From assembly GCF_004349235.1 (NCBI RefSeq), contig NZ_SMKY01000014.1, positions 1-64,000 on the forward strand: 64,000 bases of DNA, in the 5' to 3' direction. The DNA comes from Actinomadura darangshiensis (GTDB taxonomy: Bacteria > Actinomycetota > Actinomycetes > Streptosporangiales > Streptosporangiaceae). The notes beneath the pieces were generated by a model. It did no database searches and was not told where the DNA came from. It saw nothing but the letters and a program-made list of their open reading frames with translations. Positions 13,729 through 21,840 of the stretch are shown here, piece by piece (the stretch's first letter is position 1; every line of letters begins with the position of its first letter). The translations under genes and the position numbers were made by a program.

Positions 13729-14889
13729 TCAGACGTGCATCGGGGGCCGGTCGGCGGGACGGTCGCCGGGCCCCGCGGCGGCGCCCCGGGCGGACTTGCG
13801 GCGGCCGGGGATGCGCAGCATCAGCAGCACGCCGCCGGTCGCCACCAGCAGCGTGACGCCGAGGGTGATCCACGCGGCGTCGAACAGCACGAGCCCGACC
13901 AGCCCGGAGGCCAGCAGCCCGACCCAGAAGTACATGATCAGCACGGCCCGGCGGGTGGAGTGGCCGAGTTGCAGCAGCCGGTGGTGCAGGTGCTGCTTGT
14001 CCGGGGCGAACGGCGACCGGCCCTGGCTGGTGCGGCGCAGCACCGCCAGCAGCATGTCGATGAACGGGACCGCGGCCACCGCCGGGACCAGCAGCACCGG
14101 GACGAAGAACGGGAACAGCCCGTTGGCGAGGATGGCCGGGTCGAACTGCCCGGTCAGCATGATCGTGGACGCGCTGAGCAGCAGCCCGATCAGCATCGAG
14201 CCGGTGTCGCCCATGAAGATCTTGGCCGGGCTGAAGTTGTGCGGCAGGAAACCCGCGCACATCCCGAACAGCACCGCGGCGATCAGCGTCGCGGCGGTCA
14301 GCGTGGTCAGCCCGTTCGTCCTCGACAGCAGGTAGGCGTAGGAGAACAGCGCCAGCGCGGCGATCCCGACGACGCCGGCGGCCAGGCCGTCCAGGCCGTC
14401 GATGAAGTTGACCGCGTTGATCGTGGCGACCACGACCAGGACGGTGAGCGGCACCCCGTAGGCGGGCGGCAGCGACAGCGAGTCACCCGTCGGCAGCGGG
14501 ATCACGTAGATCTGGATGCCCTGCATGATGAAGATCCCGGCGGCCGCGACCTGCCCGGCGAACTTGGTGAGCGCGTCCACCTCCCAGCGGTCGTCGGCGA
14601 TCCCGATCAGCACGATCAGGCCGCCCGACAGCAGCAGCGCCTTGCTCACGCTGATCCCGCCGTCGCCGAGGACCTTGCGCATCTCCGGCAGCCCGGTCGC
14701 CACCACCAGCGCGGCCACCATCCCGCCGAACATCGCGAGGCCGCCGAGCCGGGGCGTCGGGATGACGTGCACGTCGCGGTCGCGCGGGACGGCCTGGGCG
14801 CCGAACCAGACGGCGAACCTGCGCACCGACGGGGTCAGCAGGTAGGCGACAAGGGCGGCGACAAGGATGGTGAGCAGGTACTCCCGCAC
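13729..14889 (-). CDS. wecA: Undecaprenyl-phosphate GlcNAc-1-phosphate transferase (WecA/MraY family)
   Basis: A 386-residue integral membrane protein with about 11 hydrophobic helices. Family motifs include IPTPRLGG near residue 43, the GIADDRWEVDALTK segment with the DDxx Mg-binding aspartates, NAVNFIDGLDGLAAG, and FMGDTGSMLIG. WecA-type enzymes start glycan linker synthesis on undecaprenyl or decaprenyl phosphate; in actinobacteria this gene upstream of atp corresponds to the arabinogalactan/teichoic-linker enzyme (Rfe). GTG start. The MraY paralogue of peptidoglycan synthesis is less likely given the WecA-type motifs and location. Confidence 0.9.
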   Translation of the reverse strand: MREYLLTILVAALVAYLLTPSVRRFAVWFGAQAVPRDRDVHVIPTPRLGGLAMFGGMVAALVVATGLPEMRKVLGDGGISVSKALLLSGGLIVLIGIADDRWEVDALTKFAGQVAAAGIFIMQGIQIYVIPLPTGDSLSLPPAYGVPLTVLVVVATINAVNFIDGLDGLAAGVVGIAALALFSYAYLLSRTNGLTTLTAATLIAAVLFGMCAGFLPHNFSPAKIFMGDTGSMLIGLLLSASTIMLTGQFDPAILANGLFPFFVPVLLVPAVAAVPFIDMLLAVLRRTSQGRSPFAPDKQHLHHRLLQLGHSTRRAVLIMYFWVGLLASGLVGLVLFDAAWITLGVTLLVATGGVLLMLRIPGRRKSARGAAAGPGDRPADRPPMHV

Positions 14890-14921
14890 TCCCCTGCGCC
14901 TCCCTTCGCCGGTCTCCGGTG

Positions 14922-16076
14922 TTACGCGCCCCGCCTCGGCGGGGGTTCACCCAGGTCCTCACCTTGGTAGACGGCCCGCCGGGACGATCTGTTCACGTCG
15001 CGACCGACCAACTGTAGTCCCACCGGGCGGCCGTCCGGGGCGGATCGGCCCGCACCGGCCCGGTGCACGCACACGATCCCGGCCCCGACGATGACGAGCG
15101 CGAGGCCGGCGAGGCACCGGTCGCCCAGCGAGAACGCCCACGGGCCGCGCGCCGCGATGTCGTCCCCCGCGTCCGCGACGACGAGCAGCAGCCCGGCCGC
15201 GACCAGGCCGGCCCCGGTCCGCCCGCGCGGCGCCGGGCGCAGCGCCAGCAGCGGGACGGCGGCGAGCGCGAGGGCCAGCACGGCGGTGCCCGGCCAGTCG
15301 CCCGTCCAGCGCGGCGGGACGTACCGCGGCGGCCGCACGGCGATCGCGTGCTTGGGCAGCCGGACCCGGATCTTCATGCCCTCGTGCGGGGCGAGCGCGT
15401 TCTGGATGAAGTCGATGGCGTAGGGGCCGTCGCGGTCGCGCAGGCACCGGGTCGTCGCGCCGGCGGCGCCCGCCCGGCAGGTGGCGTGCCGCAGCGGCAC
15501 CGGCGCCTCCACCCGGACCGCCGCGTTCCCGATGGGGACGGCCCAGCTCGTCCCGATCGCGTCCCAGACCAGCTCGTCGTGGCCGGCGCGCGGGGTGAAC
15601 GCCCGCCCGACCTCGTACTCGATCACGTACGCCTGCCGCCCGCGGACCTCGCGGTTCCGGTCGCCGACGCTGATCTGCACGTCGTGCAGGAACCGCGTCG
15701 TCCGCACCCGCGCCGGGGCGCCGGTGGACGAGCTGCTGCTGACGTTCCGCACGTCGTAGAGCCGGTCGCCGCGGCGGAACGGCACATGCCGCACGATCCC
15801 GTGCTCGCCCGTCCGGTCGAAGTCGTAGGTGATCGTCTCCCGGACGTACAGCACCCCGTCGGTGCCGATGGTGAGGACGACGTCGTAGGCCGGGATGCTC
15901 TCGCCCCGGTAGGAGTGCTCGGGCGGCGGGGCGCCCCTGGATACCCCGGGACCGGGCTCGGCGGCCGCCGCGCCCGCGGTCGGCCCGAGCAGGACGGGCA
16001 GCCCGAGCACGGCGGTCAGCAGCAGCACACCCGCGGCGATCGCGGGCCCCCGGACACGGCCACGCACGTCAGGCAT
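14922..16076 (-). CDS. DUF2207-domain membrane protein
   Basis: A 384-residue protein. A signal-type N-terminus (basic start, then AIAAGVLLLTAVLGLPVLLG) leads to a large extracytoplasmic domain with the DUF2207 pattern (IPAYDVVLTIGTDGVLYVRE and HGIVRHVPFRRG). Three transmembrane helices follow in the C-terminal third. The ATG at 16076 is chosen because it gives a normal signal peptide; a longer in-frame GTG-started form is possible. The function of DUF2207 proteins is unknown. It lies between sua5 and wecA, 32 bp from the latter. Confidence 0.75.
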   Translation of the reverse strand: MPDVRGRVRGPAIAAGVLLLTAVLGLPVLLGPTAGAAAAEPGPGVSRGAPPPEHSYRGESIPAYDVVLTIGTDGVLYVRETITYDFDRTGEHGIVRHVPFRRGDRLYDVRNVSSSSSTGAPARVRTTRFLHDVQISVGDRNREVRGRQAYVIEYEVGRAFTPRAGHDELVWDAIGTSWAVPIGNAAVRVEAPVPLRHATCRAGAAGATTRCLRDRDGPYAIDFIQNALAPHEGMKIRVRLPKHAIAVRPPRYVPPRWTGDWPGTAVLALALAAVPLLALRPAPRGRTGAGLVAAGLLLVVADAGDDIAARGPWAFSLGDRCLAGLALVIVGAGIVCVHRAGAGRSAPDGRPVGLQLVGRDVNRSSRRAVYQGEDLGEPPPRRGA

Positions 16077-16156
16077 GCTCGCACCGTTGCCGCCATCGCG
16101 TCCGCGTAACGCGGCCGGTGCTCCCCGTGTCCGGCCGGGAACGGCCACGGCCCCGG

Positions 16157-16176
16157 CCCGGCGGGGCCCCGCCGGG
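16157..16176 (-). terminator. Perfect 20-bp GC palindrome after sua5
   Basis: CCCGGCGGGGCCCCGCCGGG is a perfect palindrome located 7 bp beyond the sua5 stop codon, able to form a very stable hairpin without a U tract. In GC-rich actinobacteria such hairpins often mark transcript 3' ends. Confidence 0.5.
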
Positions 16177-16182
16177 GTCCGC

Positions 16183-17061
16183 CTAGTCGTCTTTGCCGGG
16201 TTCGGCGGGTGTGCCGGGTTCGGCTGGGGTGCCGGATTCGGCGGGCGCGTCCTTGGTGAGCGAGGGCTTCGCCCCGGCCTCGGGTGCCCCCGCCTCAGAT
16301 GCCTCGGCGGGACCCTCAGCGAGCCCGTCCGGGGCCTCGGCGACCGGCTCCTTGGTGAGGGAAGGCTTGGCTTCCTCCGGCGCGGACGGGGACGCTGCGA
16401 GCTCGTCGGGCTCGTCCTCCTCGGTGAGGAGCACGCCGACCACCGAGCGGATCTTGTCCTCGGGGATGGCGCCCACCCGCAGCAGGCGCGGGACCGGGCC
16501 GGTGAGGTCCACGATCGTGGACGGGTCGCCGCGCCCGGAGGCGCCGCCGTCCAGGTACACCGCGACCGAGTCGCCGAGCATCTTCTCGGCCTCGTCCGCC
16601 GTCCTGGCGGCCTGCTGCCCGCTGAGGTTCGCGCTGCTGACGGCGAGCGGGCCCGTCTCCTTGAGCAGCTCCACCGCCAGCTCGTGCATCGGCATGCGGA
16701 CCGCGACGGTCCCCTTGGTCTCGCCGAGGTCCCACATCAGGTTCGGGTTCGCGCGGCACACCAGCGTCAGCGCGCCCGGCCAGAACTCGTCGATGAGGTC
16801 CTGCCCGTAGGTGCCGAGGTCCTCCACCAGCGCGGTCGCGGCCCGGACGGACCCGACCAGCACCGGCGGCGGCATCTCGCGGCCGCGGCCCTTGGCGTCC
16901 AGCAGGGCGGTCACGGCGGGCGGCACGAACGCGTCGGCGCCCACGCCGTACACCGTGTCGGTCGGCAGGACCACCAGCTCGCCGCGCCGCACCGCCGACA
17001 CGGCCTCGGCGATCCCGCGGGTGCGCTCCATCGGCTCGGAGCAGTCATAACGTCGGCTCAC
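16183..17061 (-). CDS. sua5: L-threonylcarbamoyladenylate synthase with long repetitive C-terminal tail
   Basis: A 292-residue protein. Residues 10-205 form the YrdC/Sua5 fold with ELVVLPTDTVYGVGADA, KGRGREMPPPVLV, the PGALTLV block and PLAVSSANLSG. The enzyme makes threonylcarbamoyl-AMP from threonine, bicarbonate and ATP for the t6A37 modification of ANN-decoding tRNAs. It follows prmC by 53 bp, the usual prfA-prmC-sua5 order. The last 80 or so residues are unusual: acidic, Ala/Glu/Pro-rich, with AKPSLTKE and AKPSLTKD repeated 40 residues apart and a TPAEPG repeat. GTG start. Confidence 0.9.
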   Translation of the reverse strand: MSRRYDCSEPMERTRGIAEAVSAVRRGELVVLPTDTVYGVGADAFVPPAVTALLDAKGRGREMPPPVLVGSVRAATALVEDLGTYGQDLIDEFWPGALTLVCRANPNLMWDLGETKGTVAVRMPMHELAVELLKETGPLAVSSANLSGQQAARTADEAEKMLGDSVAVYLDGGASGRGDPSTIVDLTGPVPRLLRVGAIPEDKIRSVVGVLLTEEDEPDELAASPSAPEEAKPSLTKEPVAEAPDGLAEGPAEASEAGAPEAGAKPSLTKDAPAESGTPAEPGTPAEPGKDD

Positions 17062-17114
17062 CGACCCAGTTTCCCACGCCGCCCGCCTCGCTCAGGCCGC
17101 TTCCGCGCGCGCCG

Positions 17115-17975
17115 TCAGTCGGCGGCCAGGCGGGCGGTGACGAAGCGGTCCCGGTTGGTCAGGTCGCGGCGGTTGCGGACGTCGCGCCAGCCGTTCTCCT
17201 CGGCGAAGATCCAGTAGACGCCGTTGCCCTGCAGGTCGCTGTGCTCGACGGCCACGTAGCCGCCGGGCCGCAGCAGCCGCCGGGCGGAGCGCTCGACCAC
17301 CCGGATCGCGTTCAGCCCGTCGTCGCCGCCGCCCCACAGCGCGTCGGCGGGGTCGTGGTCGCGGACGTCGCGCGGGACGTACTCCCACTCGCTCATCGGG
17401 ATGTACGGGGGGTTGCTGACGACGAGGTCGACGGTGCCGTCCAGCTCGGAGAGGGCGGTGCCGAAGTCGCCCAGATGCGTCCGGACGCGGCCCCGCTCGT
17501 CCAGCTCCTCGACGTTGCGGGTCGCGTGCACGAACGCGGTCGGGTCCTTCTCCACGGCGTGCACGCGGGCGCGCGGCGCTTCGAGGGCGATCGACAGCGC
17601 GATCGCGGCGGAGCCGGTGCCGAGGTCGACGACGAGCGGGTCGCGGACGTCCATGTCGCGGAGCCGCTCCAGCGCCCAGCCGACCATCACCTCGGTCTCC
17701 GGACGCGGGACGAACACGCCCGGCCCGACCTTCAGCTCCAGATACCGGAAGAACGCGCGGCCGGTGATGTGCTGCAGCGGCTCGCCCGCCTCGCGGCGCG
17801 CGACGAACTCCCAGAACCGGGCGTCGAACGCGCTGTCGGGCACGCCGTGCAGCTCCGAGCGCCGCACCCGGTGCACGGCCGCCGCGAGCTCCTCGGCGTC
17901 GGCGCGAGGCGAGGCGGCACCCGCGTCGGCGAGTCGGGCGGTGGCCCTGGCGATCTCGTCGAGCAGCAGTTTCAT
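17115..17975 (-). CDS. prmC: Release factor glutamine methyltransferase PrmC
   Basis: A 286-residue SAM-dependent enzyme that methylates the glutamine of the GGQ motif in release factors RF1 and RF2. An N-terminal helical domain (residues 1-80) recognises the factor. The Rossmann domain has motif I VVDLGTGSAAIALS and the catalytic NPPYIP motif. The ATG at 17975 gives the standard start MKLLLDEIARATARL; the longer frame upstream is prfA shadow. It is encoded directly after its substrate gene prfA (52 bp gap). Confidence 0.94.
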   Translation of the reverse strand: MKLLLDEIARATARLADAGAASPRADAEELAAAVHRVRRSELHGVPDSAFDARFWEFVARREAGEPLQHITGRAFFRYLELKVGPGVFVPRPETEVMVGWALERLRDMDVRDPLVVDLGTGSAAIALSIALEAPRARVHAVEKDPTAFVHATRNVEELDERGRVRTHLGDFGTALSELDGTVDLVVSNPPYIPMSEWEYVPRDVRDHDPADALWGGGDDGLNAIRVVERSARRLLRPGGYVAVEHSDLQGNGVYWIFAEENGWRDVRNRRDLTNRDRFVTARLAAD

Positions 17976-18027
17976 GATCCTGCCCTTCGAGGGGGGACGA
18001 CCCCCCACGCCCCCCGGTTCGCTGCGC

Positions 18028-19092
18028 TCATGACTTTTGGGCTTCGGCCAGCCGGCGTTCCAGTTCGGCGTCGACGAGCGCCTGCGTGACGTTGTGGAGG
18101 TCGCCGTCCAGCACCTGGTCGAGGTTGTAGGCCTTGTAGCCGACCCGGTGGTCGGAGATCCGGTTCTCCGGATAGTTGTAGGTGCGCACCCGCTCGGAGC
18201 GGTCGACCGTCCGGACCTGGCTCTTGCGCTCGGCGGCCGCCGCGGCGTCCGCCTCCTCCTGCGCCATCGCCAGCAGCCGGGACCGCAGGATGCGCAGCGC
18301 CTGCTCCTTGTTCTGCAGCTGGCTCTTCTCGTTCTGGCAGGACACGACCACACCGGTCGGCAGGTGCGTGATGCGGACCGCGGAGTCGGTCGTGTTGACG
18401 CTCTGCCCCCCCGGCCCGGACGAGCGGTACACGTCGATGCGCAGGTCGTTCGGGTCGATCTGGACGTCCACGTCCTCGGCCTCGGGCGTCACCAGGACGC
18501 CGACCGCGCTGGTGTGGATGCGTCCCTGCGACTCGGTCGCGGGCACCCGCTGCACGCGGTGCACGCCGCCCTCGAACTTGAGCCGCGTCCAGACCCCCTC
18601 TTCCTGGGAGGCCCTCGCCTTCACGGCGACGGTGACGTCCTTGTACCCGCCGAGGTCGGACGGGTGCGCGTCGAGGACCTCGGTCTTCCAGCCGACGCGC
18701 TCGGCGTACCGCAGGTACATGCGCAGCAGGTCGCCGGCGAACAGGGCCGACTCCTCGCCGCCCTCGCCGGCCTTCACCTCGAGGATGACGTCCTTGGCGT
18801 CGTTCGGGTCGCGCGGGACGAGGAGGTGCCGCAGCCGCTCCTCCAGCCCCTCGCGGTGCCGGTCGAGCTCCTCGGCCTCGGCGGCGAACGCCGCGTCCTC
18901 CCCGGCCAGCTCGCGGGCCGTGGCGAGGTCGCCCTCGGTCGAGGACAGCTCGCGGTGCGTCTCGACGATCGGCCGCAGCTCGGCGTAGCGCTTGCCGAGC
19001 TTGCGGGCCAGGTTCTGGTCGGCATGGACGGACGGGTCGGCGAGACGTTCCTCGATGCCCGCGTATTCGCTGATCAGATCGTCGAGATTCAC
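18028..19092 (-). CDS. prfA: Peptide chain release factor 1
   Basis: A 354-residue factor that ends translation at UAA and UAG codons. The [15 protein letters not shown] block holds the catalytic GGQ, the tripeptide-type recognition region lies near [12 protein letters not shown], and the conserved tail contains [18 protein letters not shown] start. Length is normal. Confidence 0.96.
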   Translation of the reverse strand: MNLDDLISEYAGIEERLADPSVHADQNLARKLGKRYAELRPIVETHRELSSTEGDLATARELAGEDAAFAAEAEELDRHREGLEERLRHLLVPRDPNDAKDVILEVKAGEGGEESALFAGDLLRMYLRYAERVGWKTEVLDAHPSDLGGYKDVTVAVKARASQEEGVWTRLKFEGGVHRVQRVPATESQGRIHTSAVGVLVTPEAEDVDVQIDPNDLRIDVYRSSGPGGQSVNTTDSAVRITHLPTGVVVSCQNEKSQLQNKEQALRILRSRLLAMAQEEADAAAAAERKSQVRTVDRSERVRTYNYPENRISDHRVGYKAYNLDQVLDGDLHNVTQALVDAELERRLAEAQKS

Positions 19093-19154
19093 GCTGTTCC
19101 TGGCCCGTTCCGGCGCGGAGACGGTCTCGGTCTCCCCGCTCGCCGACTTCGGAA

Positions 19155-19184
19155 GGCCCGGGGACCGTCGAGTGTCCCCGGGCC
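19155..19184 (-). terminator. Hairpin between rpmE and prfA
   Basis: An 11-bp perfect stem (GGCCCGGGGAC / GTCCCCGGGCC) with an 8-nt loop sits in the 123-bp gap downstream of rpmE. It may limit read-through from rpmE into prfA. No U tract is present. Confidence 0.5.
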
Positions 19185-19215
19185 GTCCCTTGGTATCTGT
19201 CGTGCGGCGGTCGCC

Positions 19216-19434
19216 CTACTTGCCGGCCTTCTTCTTGCCGAAGCGCTGCTCGAAGCGCGCCACCCGGCCACCGGTGTCGAGGATCTTCTGCTTGCCCGTG
19301 TAGAACGGGTGGCAGTTCGAGCAGACGTCCGCGTGGATCACGCCGTTCTCGGCGGTGCTGCGGGTCTCGAAGGTGTTGCCGCACGTGCACGTCACGGTCG
19401 TGACGACGTAGTTCGGGTGAATCTCGGGCTTCAT
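19216..19434 (-). CDS. rpmE: 50S ribosomal protein L31, zinc-binding type
   Basis: A 72-residue protein with the typical start [10 protein letters not shown] and the four zinc ligands in [11 protein letters not shown] and [15 protein letters not shown]. This is the zinc-containing (C+) paralogue, not the zinc-free form induced under zinc starvation. It is in the usual rho-rpmE-prfA neighbourhood, although a two-component pair here separates it from rho. Confidence 0.96.
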   Translation of the reverse strand: MKPEIHPNYVVTTVTCTCGNTFETRSTAENGVIHADVCSNCHPFYTGKQKILDTGGRVARFEQRFGKKKAGK

Positions 19435-19602
19435 GGGTTCTCCTCGCCTCGGGCGGTCGCCGGGCGCCCCTCGATCTCGCATGGCGAAACCATGGAGGAT
19501 GTGATGGGGCGTGAACCGGTACCGCAGCGGTTGCACCTCAAGTGTGCCAGATACGAGAACGTGGCGAGGTCGCCGGGCATTCCCGATCAGCCGCCGGCCC
19601 GA

Positions 19603-20256
19603 TCAGCTGCCGGCGCGGCCCAGGTAGGCGAGGACCGCCATGACGCGGCGGTGGCCGCCCTGCGCGGGCTGCAGGTCCAGCTTCAGGAAGATGTTCGAGA
19701 TGTGCTTCTCCACGGCGCCCTCGGTGACGACGAGGTCCCCGGCGATGGCGCCGTTCGACCGTCCCTGCGCCATCAGCCCGAGCACCTCGCGCTCCCGCGG
19801 GGTGAGCGCCTCCAGCGGGTCGCCGCTGCGGCGCCGGCCGAGCAGCTGGCCGATCACCTCCGGGTCGATGACCGTCCCGCCGGCGGCGATGCGGCGGACC
19901 GCGTCGATGAACTCCGCGACGTCAGACACCCGCTCCTTCAGCAGGTAGCCGACGCCCTCCGCGCCGCCGCCGAGCAGGTCCGTCGCGTACCGCTCCTCCA
20001 CGTACTGGGACAGGACGAGGATCGGCGTGCCGGGACGGCGCTCGCGCACCGCGAGGGCCGCGCGCAGCCCCTCGTCGGTGAACGACGGCGGCATCCGGAC
20101 GTCCACGATGGCGAGGTCGGGGACGTGCTCGTCGACGACGGGGAGCAGGCCGGGCCCGTCCCCCACGGTCGCCACCGTCTCGATCCCGGCGTCGCCGAGC
20201 AGCCGGACGAGCCCTTCCCGCAACAGCACCGAGTCCTCGGCGATCACTACCCGCAT
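19603..20256 (-). CDS. NarL/LuxR-family response regulator
   Basis: A 217-residue protein with an N-terminal receiver domain (acidic pair ED near residue 7, phospho-acceptor Asp in LAIVDVRMPP, Lys in YLLKERV) and a C-terminal LuxR-type HTH (LTPREREVLGLMAQGRSNGAI). It lies 31 bp downstream of the histidine kinase gene, so the two form a cognate pair. The regulated genes cannot be told from the sequence. A stretch of 170 bp without genes separates it from rpmE. Confidence 0.92.
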   Translation of the reverse strand: MRVVIAEDSVLLREGLVRLLGDAGIETVATVGDGPGLLPVVDEHVPDLAIVDVRMPPSFTDEGLRAALAVRERRPGTPILVLSQYVEERYATDLLGGGAEGVGYLLKERVSDVAEFIDAVRRIAAGGTVIDPEVIGQLLGRRRSGDPLEALTPREREVLGLMAQGRSNGAIAGDLVVTEGAVEKHISNIFLKLDLQPAQGGHRRVMAVLAYLGRAGS

Positions 20257-20287
20257 CCAGCCATTATCGGGGCTGCCGCGGCCGCGA

Positions 20288-21568
20288 TCACCAGCTGCAG
20301 GGAAGATCGGCGCGGATGATCGTGGGACCGCCGGCCGGGCTGTCCACGATGAGCATGCCGTCGATCGTCGCCGCCCGGTCGGCCAGCCCGGACAGGCCGC
20401 CGTCCGGCCGCGCCACCGCGCCGCCCATCCCGTTGTCGATCACCTCGACGACCACCCAGCGGTCCTCCCGGACGACCCGGACGGACGCGCTGGTCGCGCG
20501 GGCGTACTTGGCGATGTTCGCCAGCGACTCGGCCACGATGAAGTAGGCGATGCTCTCGACCGCCGCGGGCGGCCGCTCCGGCAGGTCGACGCTCACCTCG
20601 ACGGGCACGGGGGCGCGCCCGGCGAGCCCGGACAGCGCCGGGTCCAGGCCCCGGTCGGTGAGGATCGCCGGGTAGATGCCGCGGGCCAGGTCGCGCAGCT
20701 CGGAGATCGCCTCCTTGGTGCCCGAGTGGGCCTGCTCGATGAGCGCCCGCGCGCCCTCGGGGTCGTCGTTCAGCTTGGCGCGGGCGCGCCCGATGTCCAT
20801 CGCGACGGCCAGCAGCCGCTGCTGCGCGCCGTCGTGCAGGTCGCGCTCGATGCGGCGCCGCTCGAACTCGGCCGCGTCCACGCCGCGGGCGCGGCTGGCC
20901 TGGAGGTGCTCCGTCCGCTTGCGCAGCGCGGCGTTCTCCGTCTGCGCGGGGCTCGGGCCGAGCATCAGCGCGGCCCACGCGGAGTGCCCGATCGCCATGG
21001 CGCGCGTCACGTACATCGCGATGACGGCGAACACCAGGCCGATGAGCGAGATCGGCAGCGCCTCCACCGGGTTGCCCGCCCAGTACGAGACGTACCCGGC
21101 GTTGACCTCGGCGCCGCCGTTCACCGCCACGACCGCCGGCAGGAACACCAGCGAGCCCGCCGCGCCCCAGGCCGTCACCGACACGACGAACTCGACCAGC
21201 GTGACGGGGAAGAAGACGGCGAGGTAGCCGAGGTCCTTCCAGGTGGCCGGGTCGCCGGCCATGCCCTTGAGCCGGGCGAACGGGTTGCGTCCCTGCGGCG
21301 GCGTCCGGTACGGGTTCGGCACCCGGACGCCGAAGGCCGCCCGGACGAGCTGCCGCTCCAGCATCGCGCCGAACCGCCAGGCGATCATCAGCAGCACCAG
21401 CAGCGGGAGGCCCACCCAGATGATCAGCAGCCCGGCGGACAGGGCCAGCCCGACGACGAGGACTACGAACCAGCCGAGCCCGAACGCCATGCTGACGCCC
21501 AGGTACAGCGCCGACCGCCAGGTCAGCGACGACTTCAGCATCGCGAGCGGATGCCAGGATCCGGTCAT
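20288..21568 (-). CDS. Sensor histidine kinase (HisKA_3 type, with membrane sensor domain)
   Basis: The N-terminal half has a membrane sensor domain with four or more helices, of the putative sensor type, including the cytosolic loop FGVRVPNPYRTPPQGRNP. The phospho-acceptor His lies in RDLHDGAQQRL. The HATPase domain has YFIVAESLANIAKYA (N box), VIDNGMGG and GGLSGLADRA. The ATG at 21568 (MTGSWHPLAML) is chosen because it directly precedes the first conserved helix. Longer starts up to 21709 are open but low in quality. Its signal is unknown. Confidence 0.88.
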   Translation of the reverse strand: MTGSWHPLAMLKSSLTWRSALYLGVSMAFGLGWFVVLVVGLALSAGLLIIWVGLPLLVLLMIAWRFGAMLERQLVRAAFGVRVPNPYRTPPQGRNPFARLKGMAGDPATWKDLGYLAVFFPVTLVEFVVSVTAWGAAGSLVFLPAVVAVNGGAEVNAGYVSYWAGNPVEALPISLIGLVFAVIAMYVTRAMAIGHSAWAALMLGPSPAQTENAALRKRTEHLQASRARGVDAAEFERRRIERDLHDGAQQRLLAVAMDIGRARAKLNDDPEGARALIEQAHSGTKEAISELRDLARGIYPAILTDRGLDPALSGLAGRAPVPVEVSVDLPERPPAAVESIAYFIVAESLANIAKYARATSASVRVVREDRWVVVEVIDNGMGGAVARPDGGLSGLADRAATIDGMLIVDSPAGGPTIIRADLPCSW

Positions 21569-21797
21569 GACGGACGCCGTGTCCCCGCTGGCGCGCGTCG
21601 CCGCGGCCCATCGTGCCGCCGCCCATCCGATGGCGGCGCCGCCCATCCCCGGGTCTTTGCTCAGCTCGCCCACGTCGTCCCTCCGTGCCCGTTCCAACCT
21701 ACGGTCCAAGCGTGCCGGGCCGGAGCCCGACCGACCATGAAGTCCGCCGCCCGATCGGGGGTGGGGCTAACCCCACCATCCTTCCCGCGAGACGGCG

Positions 21798-21828
21798 ACG
21801 CCCCCGCCCGGTGTCCGGACGGGGGCGT
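21798..21828 (-). terminator. Intrinsic terminator-like hairpin after rho
   Basis: The arms ACGCCCCCGCCCGG and CCGGACGGGGGCGT pair with one internal mismatch around a TGT loop, 12 bp past the rho stop codon. It lacks a clear U tract. Confidence 0.55.
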
Positions 21829-21840
21829 GCGCGGTCGCTC

